Below, one piece after another: positions 1 through 5,682 of a stretch of DNA of 9,212 bases. The stretch comes from Sphingomonadaceae bacterium (lineage in GTDB: Bacteria; Pseudomonadota; Alphaproteobacteria; Sphingomonadales; Sphingomonadaceae): the NCBI GenBank assembly GCA_019454625.1, contig JACFNY010000059.1:1-9212 (forward strand), written 5' to 3'. The notes under the pieces are model-generated. The model was not told where the DNA came from. It did no database searches and was given only the letters and a program-made list of their open reading frames with translations. Position numbers and translations under genes: made by a program. The number at the start of each line of letters is the position of its first letter. Positions within the stretch are counted from its first letter, which is position 1.

Positions 1-326
1 GCGCCTTCGGCATCAACGTGCCGCGCATGATCACGCTGACCTACGGCTTCGGCGTGGGGCTGGCCGCGCTTGCCGGCGTGATGGCGGCGCCGATCTACAA
101 CGTCTCGCCGCAGATGGGCGCCGACCTCATCATCGTCGTGTTCGCCGTGGTGGTGATCGGCGGCATGGGCTCGATCATGGGTGCGATCGTCACCGGCTTC
201 GGGCTCGGCATCATCGAGGGGTTGACGAAAGTGTTCTTCCCGGAAGCCTCGAACACGGTGATCTTCGTGATCATGGCGATCGTGCTGCTGATCCGGCCGG
301 CCGGCCTGTTCGGACGGAGGACCTGA
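1..326 (+). CDS. livH: Branched-chain amino acid ABC transporter permease, LivH type (3' part)
   Basis: This is the C-terminal 107 residues of an inner-membrane permease of the LivH family; the reading frame is already open at base 3 and the N-terminus lies upstream of the window. LivH pairs with LivM to form the channel of HAAT-type ABC importers, which take up branched-chain amino acids or related amino or carboxylic acids from a periplasmic binding protein. Visible family features are the glycine-rich turn VVIGGMGSIMGAIVTG, which follows a hydrophobic helix, a second helix, and the typical ending LLIRPAGLFGRR. The livM gene starts one base after the stop codon, which supports one operon. 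No ATPase (LivG/LivF) or binding-protein gene follows, so those must lie upstream or elsewhere. The family is clear; the substrate cannot be read from the sequence. Confidence 0.93.
   Translation, partial: AFGINVPRMITLTYGFGVGLAALAGVMAAPIYNVSPQMGADLIIVVFAVVVIGGMGSIMGAIVTGFGLGIIEGLTKVFFPEASNTVIFVIMAIVLLIRPAGLFGRRT
316..320 (+). promoter_or_regulatory. Ribosome binding site of livM
   Basis: A full GGAGG Shine-Dalgarno core lies seven bases before the ATG at 328, inside the last codons of the livH gene. It fixes the livM start and implies independent initiation in addition to coupling with livH. Confidence 0.8.
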
Positions 327-327
327 C

Positions 328-1293
328 ATGAACCAGGCCGTCAGCATGCATGTCGCCTCGCAGAGCGTGCGCTCGCGCAGCGAGACCGCCGCCTTCCTGC
401 TCATGGTCGCGTTCCTCGTGGTCGCGCCGAGCGTGATCTATCCGCTGTTCCTGATGAAGGTGCTGTGCTTTGCGCTGTTCGCCTGCGCCTTCAACCTGCT
501 GCTCGGCTATGTCGGGCTTTTGTCGTTCGGGCATGCGCTTTATTTCGGCTGGGCGAGCTACGTGTCGGCGCACGCGGCCAAGGTCTGGGGGTTGACGCCG
601 GAGCTCGCTATTCTCGCGGGTGCCGCCACCGCGACGGTTCTCGGCGTGATCGCCGGCTCGCTCGCGATCCGCCGGCAGGGCATCTATTTCGCGATGATCA
701 CGCTGGCGCTCGCGCAGATGATGTATTTCTTCGCCATCCAGGCGCCGTTCACCCACGGCGAGGACGGCATCCAGGCGGTGCCGCGCGGCCGCCTGTTCGG
801 CCTGATCAGCCTGGCCGACCCGATGGCCATGTATGCGGTTGTGGTCGTCATCTTCCTCGCCTGCTTCATGCTGATCTACCGCATCATCTATTCGCCGTTC
901 GGCGAGGTGCTCAAGGCGATCCGCGAGAACGAGCCGCGCGCGATCTCGCTCGGCTACAAGACCGACCGCTACAAGCTCGTGGCCTTCGTCCTCTCCGCGA
1001 CGCTCGCCGGCGTTGCCGGCGGCACCAAGGCGATCGTGTTCCAGCTCGCCTCGCTCACCGACGTCTATTGGGCGATGTCGGGGGAGGTGGTGCTGATGAC
1101 GCTGGTCGGCGGGCTCGGCACCGTGTTCGGCCCCGCGGTCGGCGCCTTCGTCATCATCGCCATGCAGAACTATCTCGCCGCCTTCGGGCAATGGGTGATG
1201 GTGATCCAGGGCTCGATCTTCGTGGCCTGCGTGATGCTGTTCCGCCGCGGCATCGTCGGCGAGATCGCCAACCTGCTGCGCATCAAGCTCTAG
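328..1293 (+). CDS. livM: Branched-chain amino acid ABC transporter permease LivM
   Basis: This complete 321-residue LivM-family inner-membrane permease is the partner of the preceding LivH. It has about eight to ten hydrophobic segments. Family motifs are clear: NLLLGYVGLLSFGHALYFG near residues 56-74, RQGIYFAMITLALAQM at 116-131, a cytoplasmic loop SPFGEVLKAIRENEPRAISLGY (189-210) that corresponds to the contact region for the ABC ATPases, and GGLGTVFGPAVGA at 261-273. Length is normal for the family. The start at 328 is supported by a GGAGG site and sits one base after the livH stop codon. The usual downstream livG/livF genes are missing: the next gene is an unrelated EamA carrier after a 160-bp gap, so LivM ends this operon. 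Substrate is unknown; a HAAT transporter could equally serve aromatic acids, amides or urea. Confidence 0.95.
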   Translation: MNQAVSMHVASQSVRSRSETAAFLLMVAFLVVAPSVIYPLFLMKVLCFALFACAFNLLLGYVGLLSFGHALYFGWASYVSAHAAKVWGLTPELAILAGAATATVLGVIAGSLAIRRQGIYFAMITLALAQMMYFFAIQAPFTHGEDGIQAVPRGRLFGLISLADPMAMYAVVVVIFLACFMLIYRIIYSPFGEVLKAIRENEPRAISLGYKTDRYKLVAFVLSATLAGVAGGTKAIVFQLASLTDVYWAMSGEVVLMTLVGGLGTVFGPAVGAFVIIAMQNYLAAFGQWVMVIQGSIFVACVMLFRRGIVGEIANLLRIKL

Positions 1294-1308
1294 GCGCGGC
1301 ATCGCGCC
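1293..1308 (+). terminator. Possible hairpin after livM
   Basis: A perfect 6-bp inverted repeat GGCGCG / CGCGCC with a GCAT loop starts on the last base of the livM stop codon. It has no downstream T-run, so it would be an incomplete intrinsic terminator or an mRNA 3'-end stabiliser. In DNA this GC-rich such a stem may also be chance. The rest of 1309-1453 shows only GC-rich sequence with several GCATGCG/CATGCGC words and no clear promoter. Confidence 0.25.
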
Positions 1309-1453
1309 GGCTGCGCTGCGCCATCCTGTTTCCCGTGCCATGCGCCATGCCGCGGACGCATGCGCGCGGTGCCGTGTGCGCATTTTGCGTCGCCTGCGGT
1401 CATGACGTATGGATCGCGGGCGGGCGCCCGGTCCGCAGGGGCCGCCCGCCGCA

Positions 1454-2299
1454 ATGGATTCCTTCGTCTTCGCCGCCGTGCTGTTCTCGGCCGCCTGTCA
1501 CGCCGCCTGGAATGCGGCGGCCAAGAGCCGGCTCGATCCCGTCACCACGATCGCGATGATCTCGATCGCCTCGGCGACGATCGCGCTTGCGCTCATGCTC
1601 TTCACCGGCTTGCCCGACTGCGCCGCCTGGCTTTGGGTCGCGGCGTCGGTCGTGATCCATCTGTTCTATTTCATCGGCCTTGGCGAAAGCTACCGCTTCG
1701 GCGATCTCGGCGAGGTCTATCCGATTGCGCGCGGCGGCGCGCCGCTGATGACGGCGGGCGGGGCGGCGCTGCTTCTCGGCGAGAATGTCGCCACCGCCGG
1801 ATGGGCGGGCATCGTGCTCTTGGTCATGGGCGTGCTGCTGTTGTCGCTGCGCGGGGGCGCGGACCTCAGGCGCATGAATCCGCGCGCGCTCGGCTTTGCG
1901 CTGTTCACGGCATTCACGGTGAGCCTCTATTCGCTCGTGGACGGCACCGGCGGGCGCATCGGCGACAGCCCGCATCCCTATACGCTGGCGATGTTCGTCG
2001 GCAACGGCCTCGTGATGGCGGCCTATGTCGTCGCGCGGCGCGGCAGCGGTGCGTTCGCCGCCATGCGCCCGCACTGGAAGACGGGCGCGCTCGGCGGCGC
2101 GCTGCAGGTCGTCTCCTACGGGATCGCGATCTGGGCGATGTCGGTGGCGCCGATCGCGCTGGTGGCGGCTTTGCGCGAGACGAGCGTGCTGTTCGGCGCG
2201 CTGCTCGGCGTCCTCATGCTGCGCGAGCGGCTCAACGCCATCCGCATCGGCGCCGCTTTGGTCATCTTTGCAGGATTGCTGCTGATCCGCCTGCAATGA
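1454..2299 (+). CDS. EamA/DMT-family transporter
   Basis: A 281-residue inner-membrane carrier of the drug/metabolite transporter superfamily, with two EamA repeats and about ten transmembrane helices. The first repeat begins with the helix holding HAAWNAAAKSR (16-26) and includes GESYRFGDLGEVYPIARGGAP (78-97) and the LLLGE end (106-110). The second repeat contains ALRETSVLFGALLGVLMLRE (239-258), the usual helix-9 segment of this family. The start at 1454 puts the N-terminus directly before the first helix; an in-frame ATG at 1409 would add 15 residues of arginine/glycine/proline-rich sequence that does not look like the family, and neither start has a strong Shine-Dalgarno site. The substrate cannot be predicted: members export amino acids, nucleotide-like compounds or other small metabolites. 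The gene converges on the glycosyltransferase gene, with only seven bases between the two stop codons. Confidence 0.9.
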   Translation: MDSFVFAAVLFSAACHAAWNAAAKSRLDPVTTIAMISIASATIALALMLFTGLPDCAAWLWVAASVVIHLFYFIGLGESYRFGDLGEVYPIARGGAPLMTAGGAALLLGENVATAGWAGIVLLVMGVLLLSLRGGADLRRMNPRALGFALFTAFTVSLYSLVDGTGGRIGDSPHPYTLAMFVGNGLVMAAYVVARRGSGAFAAMRPHWKTGALGGALQVVSYGIAIWAMSVAPIALVAALRETSVLFGALLGVLMLRERLNAIRIGAALVIFAGLLLIRLQ

Positions 2300-2302
2300 T
2301 GC

Positions 2303-2320
2303 CGCGCTAGAAGAAGCGCG
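2303..2320. terminator. Hairpin at the convergent gene junction
   Basis: CGCGCT and AGCGCG form a perfect 6-bp stem around a 6-base loop AGAAGA. The hairpin lies over the junction between the plus-strand transporter stop (2297-2299) and the minus-strand glycosyltransferase stop (2307-2309). Its position suits a shared bidirectional terminator, but neither side has a T-run, so efficient intrinsic termination is doubtful. Confidence 0.3.
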
Positions 2321-2939
2321 CGAACTCCTCGCTGCCGCGCAGGCGCTCGAGATCGGCGGGCCGGTCGATGTCCCAGAGCGCGGGAAATTCGCGCAGCGTC
2401 AGCTTCGCGCGGGCCGCGCGTGCGCGCGTGGCCGCCATCACGGACGGTCCGCCCCAGGCGATGCCTTCGAACAGCGCGGGCTGCGGCGTGCGCATGCCGA
2501 TCAGCACGTAACCGCCGTCCTCGGCCGGGATCGCGCATGCCTCGCTCCCCGCGCGCAGCGCCTGCGCGGCATCGGTGAGATGGGCGACGGTCAGCGCCGG
2601 GCAGTCGGTGCCGATGACAAGCACCGGCCGGCCGGCGGCGCGGCCGGCCGCCATCATGCGCGCGCCGAGATCGCCGTCCGGCTGCCGGCAGAGCCCGATG
2701 CGCAGCGCCGTCGCGAGCGCACGGAAAGACGCGTGCGTGATGTCGGGCGTGCCCCAGAGCGTGACCGGCCCGGTCGCGGCGGCGACCGCCTTGCGCGCGG
2801 TGTGCTCGGTGAGCGCCTCCTGCAGGACGGCCGCGCCATGCGCGCCAAGCTCGGGAATGAGGCGCGTCTTGGCGAAGCCCGCCACCGGCGCCCTGGCGAG
2901 GATCGCGATCGCGACCGGCTCAGGACTGGCGCGGGACAT
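2307..2939 (-). CDS. TIGR04282-family glycosyltransferase (CofC-like), arsenosugar-type cluster
   Basis: A 210-residue protein of the TIGR04282/DUF2064 family, described as 'transferase 1, rSAM/selenodomain-associated' and now labelled an arsenosugar biosynthesis glycosyltransferase. It has the nucleotidyl/glycosyl-transferase GT-A fold, as in CofC. Motifs seen: ILARAPVAGFAKTRL (13-27), a phosphate-binding loop; RQPDGDLGARM (85-95); VIGTDCPAL (108-116), the metal/nucleotide-binding acidic motif; AEDGGYVLIG (139-148); and DIDRPADLERL (190-200). The start at 2939 was chosen because MSRASPEPVAIAILARAP begins just before the first strand; an upstream ATG at 2990 would lie deep inside the neighbouring gene. 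It overlaps the preceding glycosyltransferase gene by 20 bp, which suggests translational coupling. It is the last gene of the minus-strand run. Donor and acceptor are unknown. Addition of a sugar or polyol group to a radical-SAM product is inferred from the family name and context. Confidence 0.9.
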   Translation of the reverse strand: MSRASPEPVAIAILARAPVAGFAKTRLIPELGAHGAAVLQEALTEHTARKAVAAATGPVTLWGTPDITHASFRALATALRIGLCRQPDGDLGARMMAAGRAAGRPVLVIGTDCPALTVAHLTDAAQALRAGSEACAIPAEDGGYVLIGMRTPQPALFEGIAWGGPSVMAATRARAARAKLTLREFPALWDIDRPADLERLRGSEEFARFF

Positions 2940-3615
2940 AGCCGTAGCGCCGCGCCAGATCGGACGGCGCGGCTCCGAAATAGAAGGCAAGCCGCAGCCG
3001 CCACATCAGCATGATGGTGCGAACGACGCCGCGCTCCTCCCAGCGCCGGCCCGACGTCGTCACCCGTTCGCGCAGGCAGACCGGGCGTGCGATCCGCCGC
3101 AGCATCCGCGACAGCGCGATGTCCTCCATCAGCGCGATATCGGGAAAGCCGCCGATGCGCGCGAAGGTCTCGCGCCGTACGAACATCGCCTGGTCGCCGG
3201 TGGCGATGCCGGTGAGGCGCGAACGCAGGTTCATCAGCGCGGCGACGACGGGCAGGAGCGGATGGCGGCCGGCGATGCGCACGTCGAAGCGGCCCCAGGC
3301 CGCGCCGCGAGCGCGCAGCGCGCGCGCGACAAGCCGGTCGGCGTCGGCCGGCAGGCAGGTATCGGCATGCAGGAAAATCAGCGCCTCGCCGCGCGCGGCG
3401 GCGGCTCCCGCATTCATCTGGCTTGCGCGCCCGCGCGGCGCCGAAAGAACGCGGTCGGCCCCGGCGCCGGCACGTTCGCAGGTGTCGTCGCCGCTGCCGC
3501 CGTCGACTACGACCACTTCGGCGCCGCGCGTGCGCAAGGGCGCAAGTGCTGCGAGCGCCGCCTCGATCCGGGAGCCTTCGTTCAGTACCGGGATGACGAT
3601 GGAGAGCGCAGTCAT
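2920..3615 (-). CDS. TIGR04283-family glycosyltransferase (GT2-like), arsenosugar-type cluster
   Basis: A 231-residue family 2 type glycosyltransferase of TIGR04283 ('transferase 2, rSAM/selenodomain-associated', now named for arsenosugar biosynthesis). The order of motifs is standard: SIVIPVLNEGSRIE (5-18), VVVDGGSGDDTCE (36-47), GRASQMNAGAAAARG (62-76), the FLHADT acidic metal-binding motif (81-86), WGRFDVRIAG (108-116), TGDQAMFVRR (139-148), GGFPDIALMEDIALS (155-169) and VTTSGRRWEERGVVRTIMLM near the C-terminus. All parts expected for sugar-nucleotide binding are present, and there are no membrane segments beyond one hydrophobic stretch at 201-213. The ATG at 3615 starts immediately before the first beta-strand, although no strong Shine-Dalgarno site is visible. 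It lies 32 bp after the phosphoesterase gene and overlaps the next glycosyltransferase gene. The two transferases commonly travel together; the exact sugar donor and acceptor are not established from sequence. Confidence 0.92.
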   Translation of the reverse strand: MTALSIVIPVLNEGSRIEAALAALAPLRTRGAEVVVVDGGSGDDTCERAGAGADRVLSAPRGRASQMNAGAAAARGEALIFLHADTCLPADADRLVARALRARGAAWGRFDVRIAGRHPLLPVVAALMNLRSRLTGIATGDQAMFVRRETFARIGGFPDIALMEDIALSRMLRRIARPVCLRERVTTSGRRWEERGVVRTIMLMWRLRLAFYFGAAPSDLARRYGYVPRQS

Positions 3616-3632
3616 GACGCAACGATAGCCGG

Positions 3633-3654
3633 GCGATCCGCGGTCCGCTATCGC
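3633..3654 (-). repeat. Imperfect inverted repeat between phosphoesterase and glycosyltransferase genes
   Basis: GCGAT (3633-3637) pairs with ATCGC (3650-3654), and GCGG (3640-3643) pairs with CCGC (3645-3648). Together they form an interrupted stem over the phosphoesterase stop codon and the 32-bp gap before the next start. It has no T-run. It could act as a small mRNA structure that modulates translation or decay within the operon; chance is also possible at this GC content. Confidence 0.3.
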
Positions 3655-4628
3655 GCCGTGCCGCGCGCCTGCGCGATCGTGTAGGCCGGCCCGTTGCCGA
3701 TGCGCGCGAAATAGGACGCGTGCGCCGGCGAGCCCTGTGGCCAGCGCGCCAGAAAGCGCGCAAGGAAGGCGGCATTGTCGTAGCGCACCGGCAGGGCGTC
3801 GCAGAAGACATCCGCCTGCGCCATGCCGTAGAGCGGCCGGTGCGGCGACGGCGTGGTCGCGATGCGGGTGATCAGGCCCGCGGTCTGGCCGGAGAAGTTC
3901 GGCATGCCGGCCGCGCCGTTATTGACGATCGTGAGCGGGCCGTCCGGCGTTTCGAGCCGGCGCAAGGCGGCAAGACAGGTATGGGTGCTGGCGAACATAT
4001 CGATGCCGCTTTCCGCGCGCAGCCCCGTGACGTCCTGCGCCCGCGCGGGATCGTCGAGCATGTCGTGGGCGAAGCGCCAGCCGGCGAGCGACCAGGCATC
4101 GCCGTGCACGATGCCGATCCGCAGCGCGCCGACCCGCGCCACAAGATGCATCGGCAGGGCGGCGAGCCGCTCCGCGACGCCCGCACGCGCCCGCGCGACG
4201 GCGCGCAAGGCGGCGATGATCTCGTTCGACCAGCGCACGGTCTCGTCGGAGACCGTGGCGGGATAGGCGCAGCCGCAGCCCGCCCCGATGTCGCCCGGCC
4301 GCGCGATCTCGGTCTCGACATTGCCGCGCAGCGCGCGATGGGGCGCGATGCGCCGCTCCATCCCGGCAAACCAGGCGGCGTCGGCATCGAACCAGTGAAA
4401 GTCGCCGTTGAACACGAGCGTCACCGGCGTCCGCTCGGCCGCCGCCATGCGCCCGATCTCGTCGAGGGCGGCGGCATTGCCGTAAAGGCCGCCGACGACA
4501 TAGAGCGTTCCGGCCTCGAAATCGGGCGGACGGGCGAACACCGCAGGCCGGTAGCGATAGTCGAACGGACACATGCGGCCGGCGGCGGCTTCGGACGCCG
4601 CGGCGGCCGTGCGCTGCGGCGCATTCAT
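3648..4628 (-). CDS. Calcineurin-like phosphoesterase relative in the ArsS-type cluster
   Basis: A 326-residue soluble protein with the skeleton of a calcineurin-like metallophosphoesterase. Segments that match the five metal motifs in order are VVGGLYGNAAALDEIGRM (44-61), VFNGDFHWFD (72-81), LRGNVETE (100-107), IGIVHGDAWS (171-180) and FASTHTCLAAL (212-222). The backbone glycines, Asp76, Asn103 and His175 are kept. However, motif I reads GGLYG where the family has GDxHG, motif III reads GNVE instead of GNH(D/E), and GHTH reads ASTH. Activity may therefore be changed or lost. The start at 4628 gives an ATGA overlap with the arsS stop codon, so the two genes are translationally coupled; an ATG at 4691 would lie inside arsS. 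Several cysteines (20, 118, 120) sit near the N-terminal half. By context it may dephosphorylate or hydrolyse a nucleotide-like intermediate; this is inference. I do not recognise a gene name. Confidence 0.75.
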   Translation of the reverse strand: MNAPQRTAAAASEAAAGRMCPFDYRYRPAVFARPPDFEAGTLYVVGGLYGNAAALDEIGRMAAAERTPVTLVFNGDFHWFDADAAWFAGMERRIAPHRALRGNVETEIARPGDIGAGCGCAYPATVSDETVRWSNEIIAALRAVARARAGVAERLAALPMHLVARVGALRIGIVHGDAWSLAGWRFAHDMLDDPARAQDVTGLRAESGIDMFASTHTCLAALRRLETPDGPLTIVNNGAAGMPNFSGQTAGLITRIATTPSPHRPLYGMAQADVFCDALPVRYDNAAFLARFLARWPQGSPAHASYFARIGNGPAYTIAQARGTAR

Positions 4629-5599
4629 TCGGCGGCTTCCTTGAGCGCGCCGCCGCAGCTCGATCCCTGGCCGGCGGTGCAGCCGAAGCAATGGCCGGCG
4701 ACGCGGATTTCGCCGCCGGCGAGATCGCGGCCGATCAGGTCGGCGAGATGCACGCGCGCGCGGCCGTCGAGGCGCAGCGGCAGATCGAGCATCTGGTTGA
4801 AGTCGCAGTCATAGACATAGCCGCGATAATCGACCGAGAGCAGCGTGCGGCACATGACGTGGTCGAGATTGGCTTCGACATGGGCGCTTTGCAGCAGCGC
4901 CAGATAGGTCTCGAAGAGTTTCTTCGAGAGCAGCATGGAGCCGAAGCGCTGGATCGGCATGTTGGCGAGCGTGTAAAGCTGGTTGAAGCGCACGCCGTAA
5001 CCCTCGCCGAGGATGCGCTTGTAGTCGGCTTCGAGCGCGACCTGCGGCGGCGGCAGCACCGGGCCCTGCGGATTGTAGACGAGGTTGAGCACGAGGCCGC
5101 TCGCCTCGTCGCCATAGCCGAGGGCGTTCAGCCGCTTCAGTCCGCGCAGCGAAGCCTCGAACACGCCCTTGCCGCGCTGGGTGTCGACATTGTCCTGCAG
5201 GTAGCAGGGCAGGGAGGCGACGATCTCGACCTGCTGGCCGGCGAGAAATCCGGCGAGATCCTCCTGACCTTCGACTTCGAGGATGGTCAGGTTGCAGCGG
5301 TCCATGACGCGCACGCCGCGCTCGCGCGCGGCGGTCACGAGCCTGCGGAAATGCGGGTTGAGCTCGGGCGCGCCGCCGGTGATGTCGAGCGTCGAAATCC
5401 GCTGCCGTTCAAGGAAGGCGATGACGGTATCGATGGTGTCGCCCGCCATCTCCTCGGTGCGATTGGGGCCCGCAGCGACATGGCAATGCACGCACGACTG
5501 GTTGCAGCGATAGCCGACATTCACCTGCAGGGTATCGAGGCGGCGGCGGGTAAGGGCGGGAAACTCGATCTTGTCGAGCAGCGGCCAAGGGTCATGCAT
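4625..5599 (-). CDS. arsS: ArsS-type radical SAM/Cys-rich protein (TIGR04167, DUF3641)
   Basis: A 324-residue radical SAM enzyme. The CX3CX2C motif RCNQSCVHCH gives Cys32, Cys36 and Cys39 as ligands of the [4Fe-4S] cluster that cleaves S-adenosylmethionine. DITGGAPELNPHFR (72-85) is the GGE-like SAM-contacting motif. The C-terminal DUF3641 region is cysteine-rich, with Cys250, Cys265, and the signature GHCFGCTAGQGSSCGGA carrying Cys304, Cys307 and Cys315. Known members (cyanobacterial ArsS) join a 5'-deoxyadenosyl group to dimethylated arsenic, a step towards arsenosugars. Homologues exist in clusters without arsenic genes, so the substrate here is uncertain. I chose the ATG at 5599, which leaves about 30 residues before the cluster motif. 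An in-frame ATG at 5704 would add 35 residues, overlap the upstream gene and cover a direct repeat that looks regulatory. The gene leads a four-gene unit with the phosphoesterase and two glycosyltransferases. Confidence 0.9.
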   Translation of the reverse strand: MHDPWPLLDKIEFPALTRRRLDTLQVNVGYRCNQSCVHCHVAAGPNRTEEMAGDTIDTVIAFLERQRISTLDITGGAPELNPHFRRLVTAARERGVRVMDRCNLTILEVEGQEDLAGFLAGQQVEIVASLPCYLQDNVDTQRGKGVFEASLRGLKRLNALGYGDEASGLVLNLVYNPQGPVLPPPQVALEADYKRILGEGYGVRFNQLYTLANMPIQRFGSMLLSKKLFETYLALLQSAHVEANLDHVMCRTLLSVDYRGYVYDCDFNQMLDLPLRLDGRARVHLADLIGRDLAGGEIRVAGHCFGCTAGQGSSCGGALKEAAE

Positions 5600-5662
5600 G
5601 GCAGCAAGCTGGCACGGGTGCGCCGGTTCGGCCAGTCCCTCGTTCGCCAGACGGCACAAATC

Positions 5663-5682
5663 CGTGTGAGCGACGTGTGAGC
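5663..5682. repeat. Two-copy 9-bp direct repeat upstream of arsS (candidate operator)
   Basis: CGTGTGAGC occurs twice on the plus strand, at 5663-5671 and 5674-5682, separated by GA, so the period is 11 bp (one helical turn). On the coding strand of arsS this reads GCTCACACG TC GCTCACACG. It lies in the 82-bp gap between the DUF3750 stop codon and the chosen arsS start. Two same-orientation half-sites one turn apart is the geometry bound by OmpR/PhoB-type regulators. The half-site CTCACAC agrees with the PhoB half-site CTGTCAC at five of seven positions, which is suggestive only. Confidence 0.4.

Noticed and set aside
271..1383. 370-residue open frame on the minus strand opposite livM
   Set aside because: It is a mirror of the livM coding strand with a composition dominated by Arg, His, Glu and Asp, and no domain. 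Long antisense frames are normal in high-GC DNA.
1409..1453. Alternative upstream start of the EamA transporter
   Set aside because: The extra 15 residues are Arg/Gly/Pro-rich, unlike the family, and no ribosome binding site supports them.
465..1559. 364-residue open frame on the plus strand in another frame of livM
   Set aside because: It is arginine-rich, low in complexity, and runs across the livM stop codon into the intergenic gap; livM has clear family motifs in its own frame.
2575..3684. 369-residue plus-strand open frame opposite both glycosyltransferases
   Set aside because: It is a shadow of two genes with strong motifs; the composition is arginine/alanine/proline-rich without hydrophobic core patterns.
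2307..5599. A complete arsenosugar pathway
   Set aside because: Only the ArsS-type enzyme and the two transferases fit. No arsenic methyltransferase, nucleoside phosphorylase or arsenic regulator is present, so a full pathway is not claimed.
4691..5680. 329-residue plus-strand open frame opposite the radical SAM gene
   Set aside because: The opposite strand carries the complete ArsS-type motifs; this frame has no recognisable domain and reflects codon-position bias.
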